In this document: positions 5,531 through 10,866 of the stretch, piece by piece
Position numbering within the stretch: position 1 is the first letter of the stretch
How the letters are laid out: every line of letters starts with the position of its first letter
NCBI GenBank assembly: GCA_002423245.1
Contig: DIVD01000026.1
Coordinates: forward strand, 109,356 to 120,221
Source of the DNA: Rhodobacteraceae bacterium UBA6141
Lineage (GTDB): Bacteria > Pseudomonadota > Alphaproteobacteria > Rhodobacterales > Rhodobacteraceae
Reading direction: 5' to 3'
Length of the DNA: 10,866 bases
Made by a program: the position numbers and the translations under genes
Notes under the pieces: model-generated
The model's database searches: none
What the model was told of the DNA's origin: nothing
Seen by the model: the letters and a program-made list of their open reading frames with translations, nothing else

Positions 5531-6940
5531 ATGCAGAACGGCGACAGGGTCTGGGATCTGGTCGAGGCGCACCGCGCCGACTATGCGGCGCTGGCCGACC
5601 GGGTTTTCGACACGCCCGAGATCGCCTATGCCGAGCGGGCCTCGGCGGCCGCGCATCTGCAGGCGCTGGAGGCGGAGGGCGCGCGGATCGGACGCGATCT
5701 GGCCGGCATCCCGACGGCGCTGTCGGGCGAATGGGGGCAAGGCGGGCCGGTCATCGCGTTCCTTGGCGAATATGACGCGCTTCCCGGGCTCGGGCAGGAG
5801 CCGGGGGTGGCAGAGCCGCGCCCGGTCGGCGCCGCCGGGCATGGCTGCGGGCACAACCTTCTGGGCGCCGCCGCGATGCTGGCGGCGGTGGCGCTGCGCG
5901 ACTGGCTGGCGGAGACCGGCACGCCGGGCCGCGTGCGCTATTACGGCTGCCCGGCAGAGGAGGGGGGCGCCGCGAAAACCTTCATGGTGCGCGCCGGGCT
6001 CTTTGCCGATGTCGATGCCGCGATCGGCTGGCACCCCTCCGACATCACCGGCGTGAACGCGGCGGTGTCGCTGGCCAATACCCGCATGGATTTCACCTTC
6101 ACCGGCCGCGCCTCGCACGCCGCCTCGGCGCCCGAGCTTGGCCGCTCGGCGCTGGATGCGGTGGAGCTGATGAACGTCGCCGTCAACTACCTGCGCGAGC
6201 ATATGCCCGATGACGCGCGGGTGCATTACGCCTATCTCGATGCCGGGGGCGAGGCGCCGAACGTGGTGCAGGCGAGGGCCACCGTGCGCCAGCTGATCCG
6301 CACCCGGCGCCTGCGCGACCTGCGCGCCCTGGCGGAAAGGGTGCGCAAGATCGCCGAGGGCGCGGCGCTGATGACCGGGACGCAGGTTTCGGCCAGGGTC
6401 GTCTCGGCGGTGTCGGAGCTTCTGGGCAACTCGGTGATGGAGCGGATCATGGAGGCACAGATCGAGCGGCTGGGCGCGCCCGATTTCGATGCGACCGACC
6501 GTCCGCTTGCCGAGGCGATCCGCGCGACGCTGACGCCCGAGCATGTCGCCGACAGCTTCCGCCGCGCCGGGCGCCCGGTGGACCCGGAGCTTGCGCTGTG
6601 CGATTTCATCGTGCCGAGGACGGCTGCGCCCGCCGCGCCGCAACTGTCCACCGATGTGGGCGATGTCAGCTGGGCGGTGCCGACGGTGCAGGCCTGGGTT
6701 GCGACCTGCGCCATCGGAACGCCGCTGCACAGCTGGCAGCTGACCGCGCAGGGCAAGGCCCCCGCCGCGCACAAGGGCATGGTCCATGCCGCCAAGATCA
6801 TGGCCGCGACCGGGCGCGCGCTGTTCGCGGCGCCCGAGCTTCTGGCGGCGGCGAAGGCGGAACATGCGCGGCATCTGGCGGCGGATCCCTATGTCTGCCC
6901 GATGCCCGACGAGGTGCTGCCGCCGATCCCGGCGCGCTAG
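5531..6940 (+). CDS. M20 family amidohydrolase, AbgB-like (p-aminobenzoyl-glutamate hydrolase subunit B)
   Basis: A 469-residue metallopeptidase-fold amidohydrolase, close to the length of E. coli AbgB, which with AbgA cleaves p-aminobenzoyl-glutamate, a folate breakdown product. Visible motifs: FLGEYDALPGLGQE (about 78-91); AGHGCGHNLLGAA, giving the metal ligands C106 and H108; PAEEGG with E143/E144; GWHP with H168; and SHAA (H196) at the start of the lid domain. A final His lies in AAHKGMVH, near the C-terminus. This Cys/His/Glu/His/His pattern is that of the M20D group, which also includes indole-acetyl-amino-acid and other aminoacyl hydrolases. The specific substrate is thus inferred. No abgA or transporter abgT adjoins it. 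It is convergent with trhO, with 6 bases between stops. The longer open frame upstream runs over the kinase remnant and is not used. Confidence 0.85.
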   Translation: MQNGDRVWDLVEAHRADYAALADRVFDTPEIAYAERASAAAHLQALEAEGARIGRDLAGIPTALSGEWGQGGPVIAFLGEYDALPGLGQEPGVAEPRPVGAAGHGCGHNLLGAAAMLAAVALRDWLAETGTPGRVRYYGCPAEEGGAAKTFMVRAGLFADVDAAIGWHPSDITGVNAAVSLANTRMDFTFTGRASHAASAPELGRSALDAVELMNVAVNYLREHMPDDARVHYAYLDAGGEAPNVVQARATVRQLIRTRRLRDLRALAERVRKIAEGAALMTGTQVSARVVSAVSELLGNSVMERIMEAQIERLGAPDFDATDRPLAEAIRATLTPEHVADSFRRAGRPVDPELALCDFIVPRTAAPAAPQLSTDVGDVSWAVPTVQAWVATCAIGTPLHSWQLTAQGKAPAAHKGMVHAAKIMAATGRALFAAPELLAAAKAEHARHLAADPYVCPMPDEVLPPIPAR

Positions 6941-6946
6941 CGAGGC

Positions 6947-7840
6947 TCAGTCCCCGGCAGTCCGCGCCGCAGCCAGCCGCGCCTGCCGCTCGCGCTCGCG
7001 GAACCGGGCGCGGTCGGCCTCGGTATGCTCGCCCGCGCAGCGGTGGCAGGCGACGCCCGGTTCGTAGTCCGGGTGCAGCTTGTCCTCGGCCGTCAGGGGC
7101 CGGCGGCAGCCGTGGCACAGGTCATGCTCGCCCGGCACCAGCCCGTGCCCGACGCTGACGCGCCTGTCGAAGACGAAGCACGCGCCCTGCCAGAGGCTTT
7201 CCGCCTCTGGCACCTTCTCCAGATATTTCAGGATGCCGCCCTTCAGGTGGAACACCTCGGCCACGCCCCGCGCCAGCAGGTAGCTGGTGGACTTCTCGCA
7301 GCGGATGCCGCCCGTGCAGAACATCGCCACCCGCTTGTTGTGGAAGCGGTGGGCATTCGCCTCCCACCAGTCGGGGAACGCGCGGAAGCTGCGCGTGCCC
7401 GGATCGACGGCGCCGGCGAATGTGCCGATGGCGACCTCGTAATCGTTGCGGGTGTCGATCACCGCTACATCGGGCGCCGAGATCAGCGCGTTCCAGTCGG
7501 CCGGATCCACGTGGCGGCCGGTCGCGGCGGTGGGGTCCACATCCGGCTGGCCCATCGTCACGATCTCGCGCTTGAGCCGCACCTTGAGGCGGGCGAAGGG
7601 CATCTCGGGGGCCGGGCTTTCCTTCCACTCCAGTGCCGTGCAGCCAGGCAGCGTGCGCAGATGCGCCAGCACCGCGTCGATCCCGCCGCGCGTGCCGGCG
7701 ATGGTGCCGTTGATCCCCTCGGGCGCCAGCAGCAGCGTGCCCTTCACCCCCGCCGCCTCGCAACAGGCCAGCAGCGGCCCGCGCAGGCGCGCAGGGTCGG
7801 GCAGGCGGGTGAACTGGTAGAGCGCGGCAACGGTGAGCAT
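6947..7840 (-). CDS. trhO: tRNA uridine(34) hydroxylase, rhodanese family (TrhO/YceA, UPF0176)
   Basis: TrhO hydroxylates uridine 34 of certain tRNAs using oxygen, the first step to 5-methoxy- or 5-oxyacetyl-uridine, which broadens wobble pairing. The 297-residue protein has an N-terminal acylphosphatase-like domain (VAALYQFTRLPD...GTLLLAPEGINGTIAG), the WKESPAPEMPFARLKVRLKRE bridge, and a rhodanese domain with VIDTRNDYEVAIGTF and the active loop CTGGIRCEKS; C175 is the likely catalytic Cys and C181 follows in the same loop. Near the C-terminus two CxxC pairs (CHGC and CHRC) probably bind zinc. The ATG at 7840 is chosen because the family N-terminus starts there; the 36 extra upstream codons are Arg/Pro-rich. 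No Shine-Dalgarno site precedes it, but CATATC about 9 bases upstream could be a -10 of a leaderless transcript. Confidence 0.93.
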   Translation of the reverse strand: MLTVAALYQFTRLPDPARLRGPLLACCEAAGVKGTLLLAPEGINGTIAGTRGGIDAVLAHLRTLPGCTALEWKESPAPEMPFARLKVRLKREIVTMGQPDVDPTAATGRHVDPADWNALISAPDVAVIDTRNDYEVAIGTFAGAVDPGTRSFRAFPDWWEANAHRFHNKRVAMFCTGGIRCEKSTSYLLARGVAEVFHLKGGILKYLEKVPEAESLWQGACFVFDRRVSVGHGLVPGEHDLCHGCRRPLTAEDKLHPDYEPGVACHRCAGEHTEADRARFRERERQARLAAARTAGD

Positions 7841-7919
7841 GGCGCGCTGATATGCGATCGGGCGGGGAGCGTGCAAGGGCGGGAAGGGGCGGCGGTGTCG
7901 CAACGGGCGGCCCCCGCCA

Positions 7920-7948
7920 TTGACGGCGCGGAACCCCGCCCCTACCAA
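7920..7948 (+). promoter_or_regulatory. candidate sigma-70-type promoter for pncA-pncB
   Basis: TTGACG (7920-7925) matches five of six bases of the -35 consensus. A 17-base spacer leads to TACCAA (7943-7948), a weak -10. The expected transcript start near 7955 would leave a short leader holding the GGAGGA ribosome binding site (7962-7967) of pncA. The weak -10 makes this tentative. It lies in the 131-base divergent gap between trhO and pncA. Confidence 0.35.
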
Positions 7949-7971
7949 GGACGAAATGGCCGGAGGACCAG

Positions 7972-8592
7972 ATGCGCGCAGCCGCCCCCGCAGTCGATGC
8001 CGCCCTGATCGTCATCGACGTTCAGAACGATTTCTGCCCCGGCGGCGCGCTGGCGGTGGCGGAAGGCGATGCGGTTGTCCCCGCCATCAACGCGATGATG
8101 GCGGATTTCGCCGCCGTGGTGCTGACGCAGGACTGGCACCCGGCGGACCATGCCAGCTTTGCCGCCAGCCATCCCGGCGCCGCGCCCTTTTCTGTGACCG
8201 AGATGCCCTATGGCCCGCAGGTGCTGTGGCCGGCCCATTGCGTGCAGGGCAGCCCCGGCGCCGAGTTTCACCCCGCGCTGGACACCGACGCCGCCGACCT
8301 GATCCTGCGCAAGGGCTTCCGTCCCGCCATCGACAGCTATTCGGCCTTCTTCGAGAATGACCGCACCACCCCCACCGGGCTCGAGGCCTACCTGCGCAGC
8401 CGGGGCGCGGCGCGGCTGGTGCTGGCCGGGCTCGCCACCGATTTCTGCGTCGCCTGGTCCGCGCTGGATGCCGCGCGGCTCGGCTTTGCCGTCACCGTCC
8501 GGCTGCCGGCCTGCCGCGCGATCGACATGGACGGCTCGCTGGCCGCGGCGCTGGACCAGATGCGCGCCGCCGGCGTGGCGCTGGAGGGCTGA
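7972..8592 (+). CDS. pncA: nicotinamidase
   Basis: PncA hydrolyses nicotinamide to nicotinate and ammonia in the cytoplasm, the first step of NAD salvage by the Preiss-Handler route. The 206-residue isochorismatase-fold protein shows the whole active site: Asp in VIDVQNDFCPGGAL (D16), Lys in LRKGF (K114) and the nucleophilic Cys in GLATDFCVAWSALDA (C159). Metal ligands are D54 and H56 of QDWHPADH, with H60 or H89 (WPAHCVQG) completing the set. The start at 7972 is backed by GGAGGA 4-5 bases upstream. The stop is 3 bases before pncB, so the two enzymes that act in sequence are made from one transcript. Confidence 0.95.
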   Translation: MRAAAPAVDAALIVIDVQNDFCPGGALAVAEGDAVVPAINAMMADFAAVVLTQDWHPADHASFAASHPGAAPFSVTEMPYGPQVLWPAHCVQGSPGAEFHPALDTDAADLILRKGFRPAIDSYSAFFENDRTTPTGLEAYLRSRGAARLVLAGLATDFCVAWSALDAARLGFAVTVRLPACRAIDMDGSLAAALDQMRAAGVALEG

Positions 8593-8595
8593 CCG

Positions 8596-9885
8596 ATGGA
8601 CATCGCCGCCCGCGTCCATGCGCATCAGTGGAAGATCGACCCGATCGTCCGGTCGCTGATCGACACCGACTTCTACAAGCTGCTGATGTGCCAGTCGATC
8701 TTTCGCAACACTCCGGATGCCAATGTCACCTTCAGCCTGATCAACCGCACCAGATCCATCCGCCTCGCCGATCTGGTGGACGAGGGCGAACTGCGCGAGC
8801 AACTGGACCATGTCCGCGGCCTTTCGCTGACGCGGGGCGAGTCCACCTACCTGCGCGGCAACACCTTCTATGGCAAGCGGCAGATGTTCCGCCCCGATTT
8901 CATGGAATGGTTCGAGGCGCTGCGCCTGCCGCCCTACCACCTCGAAAAGCGCGACGGACAGTACGAGCTGACCTTTGAAGGCAAATGGCCCGAGGTGATG
9001 CTGTGGGAGATCCCGGCGCTCGCGGTGCTGATGGAACTGCGCTCGCGCGCGGTGATGAATGGCATGGGCCGGTTCGAGCTTCAGGTGCTCTATGCCCGCG
9101 CCATGACGAAGCTGTGGAGCAAGATCGAGCGCCTGCGCGCCATCGACGACCTGCGCGTCGGCGATTTCGGCACCCGCCGCCGCCACAGCTTCCTGTGGCA
9201 GGACTGGTGCGTGCAGGCGATGATCGAGGGGCTGGGGCCGAAGTTCACCGGCACCTCCAACTGCCTGATCGCCATGCGCCGCGACATCGAGGCGATCGGC
9301 ACCAACGCGCATGAATTGCCGATGGTGCGGGCGGCGCTGGCCGATACCGAGCAGGATCTGCTTCAGGCGCCCTACCGCGTGCTGGCCGACTGGCACGAGG
9401 AACACGAGGGCAACCTGCGCATCATCCTGCCCGACACCTACGGCACCGAGGGCTTCTTGCGCCGGGCACCCGACTGGCTGGCGAGCTGGACCGGCATGCG
9501 CATCGACAGCGGCGATCCGGCGCGCGGGGCGGAAATGGCAATCGCCTGGTGGAAATCGCACGGCGAGGACCCGCGGCGCAAGCTGCTGATCTTCTCGGAC
9601 GGGCTCGATGTCGAGAAGATGGAGGAGTTGCAGGCGCAGTTCGCCGGCCGCGTCCGCATCAGTTTCGGCTGGGGCACGCTGATGACCAACGATTTCCGCG
9701 GGCTGGTGCCGGGCGATGCGCTGGCGCCGTTCAGCCTGGTGTGCAAGGCGGTCAGCGTCAACGGGCGGCCCACCGTCAAGCTGTCGGACAACCCCAACAA
9801 GGCGATGGGTCCGGCCGATGAGGTCGCGCGCTACAAGCGGGTTTTCGGCGTGGGCGAACAGGCCGCGATGGAGGTGGTGGTCTGA
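8596..9885 (+). CDS. pncB: nicotinate phosphoribosyltransferase
   Basis: PncB joins nicotinate, the product of PncA, to phosphoribosyl pyrophosphate, giving nicotinate mononucleotide; ATP hydrolysis drives the reaction. The 429-residue length fits the enterobacterial-type enzyme. Motifs: LIDTDFYKLLMCQSI near the N-terminus (22-36); VMLWEIPALAVLMELRSR; GDFGTRRRHSF; FTGTSNCLIA; and GTNAHELPM with H239, the counterpart of the transiently phosphorylated His in the Salmonella enzyme. RIDSGDP, LIFSDGLD and ISFGWGTLMTNDF form the phosphate and PRPP binding parts, and TVKLSDNPNKAMG is the conserved C-terminal segment. All are intact, so the enzyme should be active. It follows pncA by 3 bases and is the last gene before the insertion sequence. 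Confidence 0.95.
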   Translation: MDIAARVHAHQWKIDPIVRSLIDTDFYKLLMCQSIFRNTPDANVTFSLINRTRSIRLADLVDEGELREQLDHVRGLSLTRGESTYLRGNTFYGKRQMFRPDFMEWFEALRLPPYHLEKRDGQYELTFEGKWPEVMLWEIPALAVLMELRSRAVMNGMGRFELQVLYARAMTKLWSKIERLRAIDDLRVGDFGTRRRHSFLWQDWCVQAMIEGLGPKFTGTSNCLIAMRRDIEAIGTNAHELPMVRAALADTEQDLLQAPYRVLADWHEEHEGNLRIILPDTYGTEGFLRRAPDWLASWTGMRIDSGDPARGAEMAIAWWKSHGEDPRRKLLIFSDGLDVEKMEELQAQFAGRVRISFGWGTLMTNDFRGLVPGDALAPFSLVCKAVSVNGRPTVKLSDNPNKAMGPADEVARYKRVFGVGEQAAMEVVV

Positions 9886-9891
9886 TTGGCC

Positions 9892-9909
9892 GGCGGCACG
9901 GTCGCCGCC
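9892..9909 (+). terminator. short hairpin just after pncB
   Basis: GGCGGC (9892-9897) pairs with GCCGCC (9904-9909) around a six-base loop, 6 bases after the pncB stop. There is no T-run after it, so its role as terminator rests on position alone. Confidence 0.35.
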
Positions 9910-10024
9910 ATGCCCGCCAACCCCTGCAGTGCAAACGGTGACTTCGCCCCGAGAGGACGTGCACGACCTGCTTCGCGGAACCCCCGGGACATGGCCGGAA
10001 CGAGCGTTACCGAACTGCCGAAAT
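9910..10024. other. unassigned spacer between pncB and the insertion sequence
   Basis: These 115 bases carry no gene I can support. Short frames cross it in both directions but none has a recognisable motif or ribosome binding site. This is the original chromosomal flank of the insertion sequence; the target-site copy that should border the element cannot be checked because the right end is outside the window. Confidence 0.5.
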
Positions 10025-10043
10025 TGAACCGCCCCGGGTTTCC
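10025..10043 (+). repeat. left terminal inverted repeat of the IS3-family element
   Basis: TGAACCGCCCCGGGTTTCC has the TGA tip and GC-rich body of IS3-family ends. The matching right repeat is not in the window, so the exact length of the repeat cannot be set. Confidence 0.7.
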
Positions 10044-10060
10044 GAGAGGGTAAAACTCTC
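10044..10060 (+). promoter_or_regulatory. small hairpin before the orfA ribosome binding site
   Basis: GAGAG (10044-10048) pairs with CTCTC (10056-10060) around GGTAAAA. The ribosome binding site AGAGG (10061-10065) follows at once, and CTCTC could also pair with part of that site. Such an arrangement could limit transposase translation; the regulatory role is inference. Confidence 0.35.
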
Positions 10061-10074
10061 AGAGGATGACCCCT

Positions 10075-10410
10075 ATGGAATCGAAGAAGAAGCCCTCCCC
10101 GACCTGCACGGCCGAGTTCCGCGAGCGCGGCGTCCGGCTGTATCGCGAACACCGGCCGGATTACACGGGCGACAAGGCCGCCTGGCGGGCGATCGCCTCG
10201 AAGCCTGGCTGTTCCCATGACACCCTTCGTGCCTGGTGCCTGCAGGCGGCGCGCGATTCCGCTGAGCGCGCAGGTCTGACCACGGACGAGCGGGCGCGGC
10301 TCAAGCATCCGGAGCGCGGGAACCGGGAACTGCGCAGGGCAAACGAGATCCTGAAGAAGGCGTCGGCTTGTTTTGCCCAGGCGGAGCTCGACCGCCCGTT
10401 CCGCAAATGA
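10075..10410 (+). CDS. IS3-family OrfA, helix-turn-helix transposase subunit
   Basis: OrfA binds the element's terminal repeats and, with OrfB, forms the transposase. The 111 residues contain a helix-turn-helix region (about 12-55: FRERGVRLYREH, AIASKPGCSHDTLRAWC) and a leucine-zipper-like end (ERGNRELRRANEILKKAS) used for multimerisation, followed by the common ending FAQAELDRP. Two ATGs are possible: 10066 lies directly against AGAGG, while 10075 is 9 bases from it and is preferred. The stop overlaps a potential orfB ATG (ATGA at 10407-10410). It seems complete, though KHPERGN and ACFAQ differ from the commoner K(A)LERENREL and AYFAQ forms, so some drift is possible. Confidence 0.85.
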   Translation: MESKKKPSPTCTAEFRERGVRLYREHRPDYTGDKAAWRAIASKPGCSHDTLRAWCLQAARDSAERAGLTTDERARLKHPERGNRELRRANEILKKASACFAQAELDRPFRK

Positions 10411-10866
10411 TCGCCTTCATCGAAGAGCATCACGAGGTCTTCGGGGTCGAGCCGATCTGCCGTGTTCTGCAGATCGCCCCGGCAACCTTCCATCGCCATG
10501 CCGCCATCGCGCACAATCCCGGGCTTGCCTCGGATCGCGCCAGGCAAGACGCTGTGGACATCGGGAAGATCAAGGCGGCCCATGGCAAGAGCCGGGGGCG
10601 CTACGGTGCCCGCAAGGTCTGGCATCAGCTTCGGCGTGACGGGCACGACATCGCGCGTCGCACCGTGGAGCGGCTCATGCGTCTTCATTGTGCGAGGCCA
10701 GAAGAAGACAACCATTCCCGACCCAGCGCAGCCTTGCCCTGATGACAAGGTCAACCGGCAGTTCGTGGCGGCCATGCCCAACCAGCTCTGGGTGTCGGAT
10801 TTCACCCATGTGTCGACATGGGCAGGGATGGTCCATGTCGCCATTCAGCGGGAAAACGGTCCCCCG
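10407..10866 (+). pseudogene. IS3-family OrfB transposase, frameshifted and incomplete
   Basis: From the ATG at 10407 the frame encodes the OrfB N-terminal helix-turn-helix region: FIEEHHEVFGVEPICRVLQIAP, then RGRYGARKVWHQLRRDGHDIARRTVERLM. Around 10680 similarity jumps to another frame, which continues IVRGQKKTTIPDPAQPCPDDK, VNRQFVAAMPNQLWVSDFTHVSTW and AGMVHVA. The original frame stops at 10740-10742. Compared with remembered family members (LMR.LGL.GV.RGK), about 14 bases seem to be missing at the junction. The Asp of WVSDFT is the first of the DDE catalytic triad; the other Asp and Glu are not in the window. After about 10842 the sequence (QRENGPP) no longer fits the family, which usually continues FVID. 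Confidence 0.82.

Larger units (their letters stand above)
10025..10866 (+). mobile_element. IS3-family insertion sequence, left part, degraded
   Basis: The element starts with TGAACCGCCCCGGGTTTCC, a typical IS3-family left terminal repeat beginning with TGA. It carries orfA, encoding a helix-turn-helix protein, and the start of orfB, the DDE integrase-like transposase, in the usual order. Base composition is visibly less GC-rich than in the flanking genes (for example GAAGAAGAAG in orfA and AGAAGAAGACAACC in orfB), consistent with transfer. orfB has a frame change near 10680, and recognisable similarity stops at about 10842. The copy is therefore unlikely to be autonomous. Its right end lies beyond the window or has been lost. 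Confidence 0.88.

Noticed and set aside
4715..6874. Very long minus-strand open frame (719 codons)
   Set aside because: Most of it is the antisense of the amidohydrolase and pcuC genes. Only the stretch at about 5110-5240 is meaningful, as one frame of the kinase remnant, and it is annotated there.
4955..7931. A 16-base sequence (GCCATTGACGGCGCGG) present at 4955-4970 and again at 7916-7931
   Set aside because: One copy overlaps the pcuC stop and the other is in the trhO-pncA gap. The flanks do not match, and a 16-base coincidence is not surprising in biased sequence of this length.
7942..10308. Very long minus-strand open frame (788 codons) opposite pncA and pncB
   Set aside because: It is the antisense frame of two well-supported enzymes and crosses the insertion sequence boundary; no recognisable domain.
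10368..10410. Programmed -1 frameshift joining orfA and orfB, as in many IS3-family elements
   Set aside because: The frames are related by -1, but the overlap has no A-rich slippery heptamer (only CTTGTTTTGCCC). The ATGA overlap at 10407 suggests re-initiation instead, and the later frame change near 10680 is a break, not a programmed site.
1..10866. CRISPR array, tRNA, rRNA, phage or toxin-antitoxin module
   Set aside because: No regularly spaced palindromic repeats, cloverleaf, or motifs of such genes were seen on either strand.

Overview
The window looks like chromosomal DNA from a very GC-rich alphaproteobacterium, most likely a member of the Rhodobacteraceae (Rhodobacter/Paracoccus-like). 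This rests on base composition, tightly overlapping start and stop codons, a tandem exbD-exbD-tonB arrangement, and an IS3-family element of a type common in that group. The assignment is by eye; no database was searched.

Layout. A short GC-rich tandem repeat opens the window (1-36). A 70-residue membrane protein lies on the minus strand (125-337). Divergent from it is a compact plus-strand block: the ribosome-rescue hydrolase arfB, a class III PLP enzyme, two different ExbD proteins and TonB (485-3873). Start and stop codons overlap or lie 3 bp apart throughout, so this reads as one operon. It supplies two of the three parts of a Ton energy-transducing complex; no exbB is in the window. A hairpin-rich intergenic stretch ends the block. 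Next come two secreted proteins probably linked to copper: a small Cys/His protein and a PCu(A)C-type periplasmic copper chaperone with a complete ligand motif (4055-4962).

From 4987 to about 5440, on the minus strand, are decayed pieces of a HisKA_2/HWE-type sensor histidine kinase, broken by frame changes and internal deletions. Then follow an AbgB-like M20 amidohydrolase (5531-6940) and, convergent with it at 6 bp, the tRNA-modifying rhodanese trhO (6947-7840, minus). Divergent from trhO is a two-gene nicotinamide salvage operon, pncA-pncB (7972-9885), which converts nicotinamide to nicotinate and then to nicotinate mononucleotide.

The right end (10025 onward) is an IS3-family insertion sequence. 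It has a left terminal repeat, orfA, and an orfB broken by a frame change near 10680. Homology appears to stop about 24 bases before the window edge. No CRISPR array, phage module, tRNA or rRNA was seen. I did not find a clearly new multi-gene system. The most notable signals are the ExbD pair, in which the second protein carries Asn at the position of the essential Asp, and the placement of an orphan exbD-exbD-tonB set directly behind an aminotransferase-fold gene.
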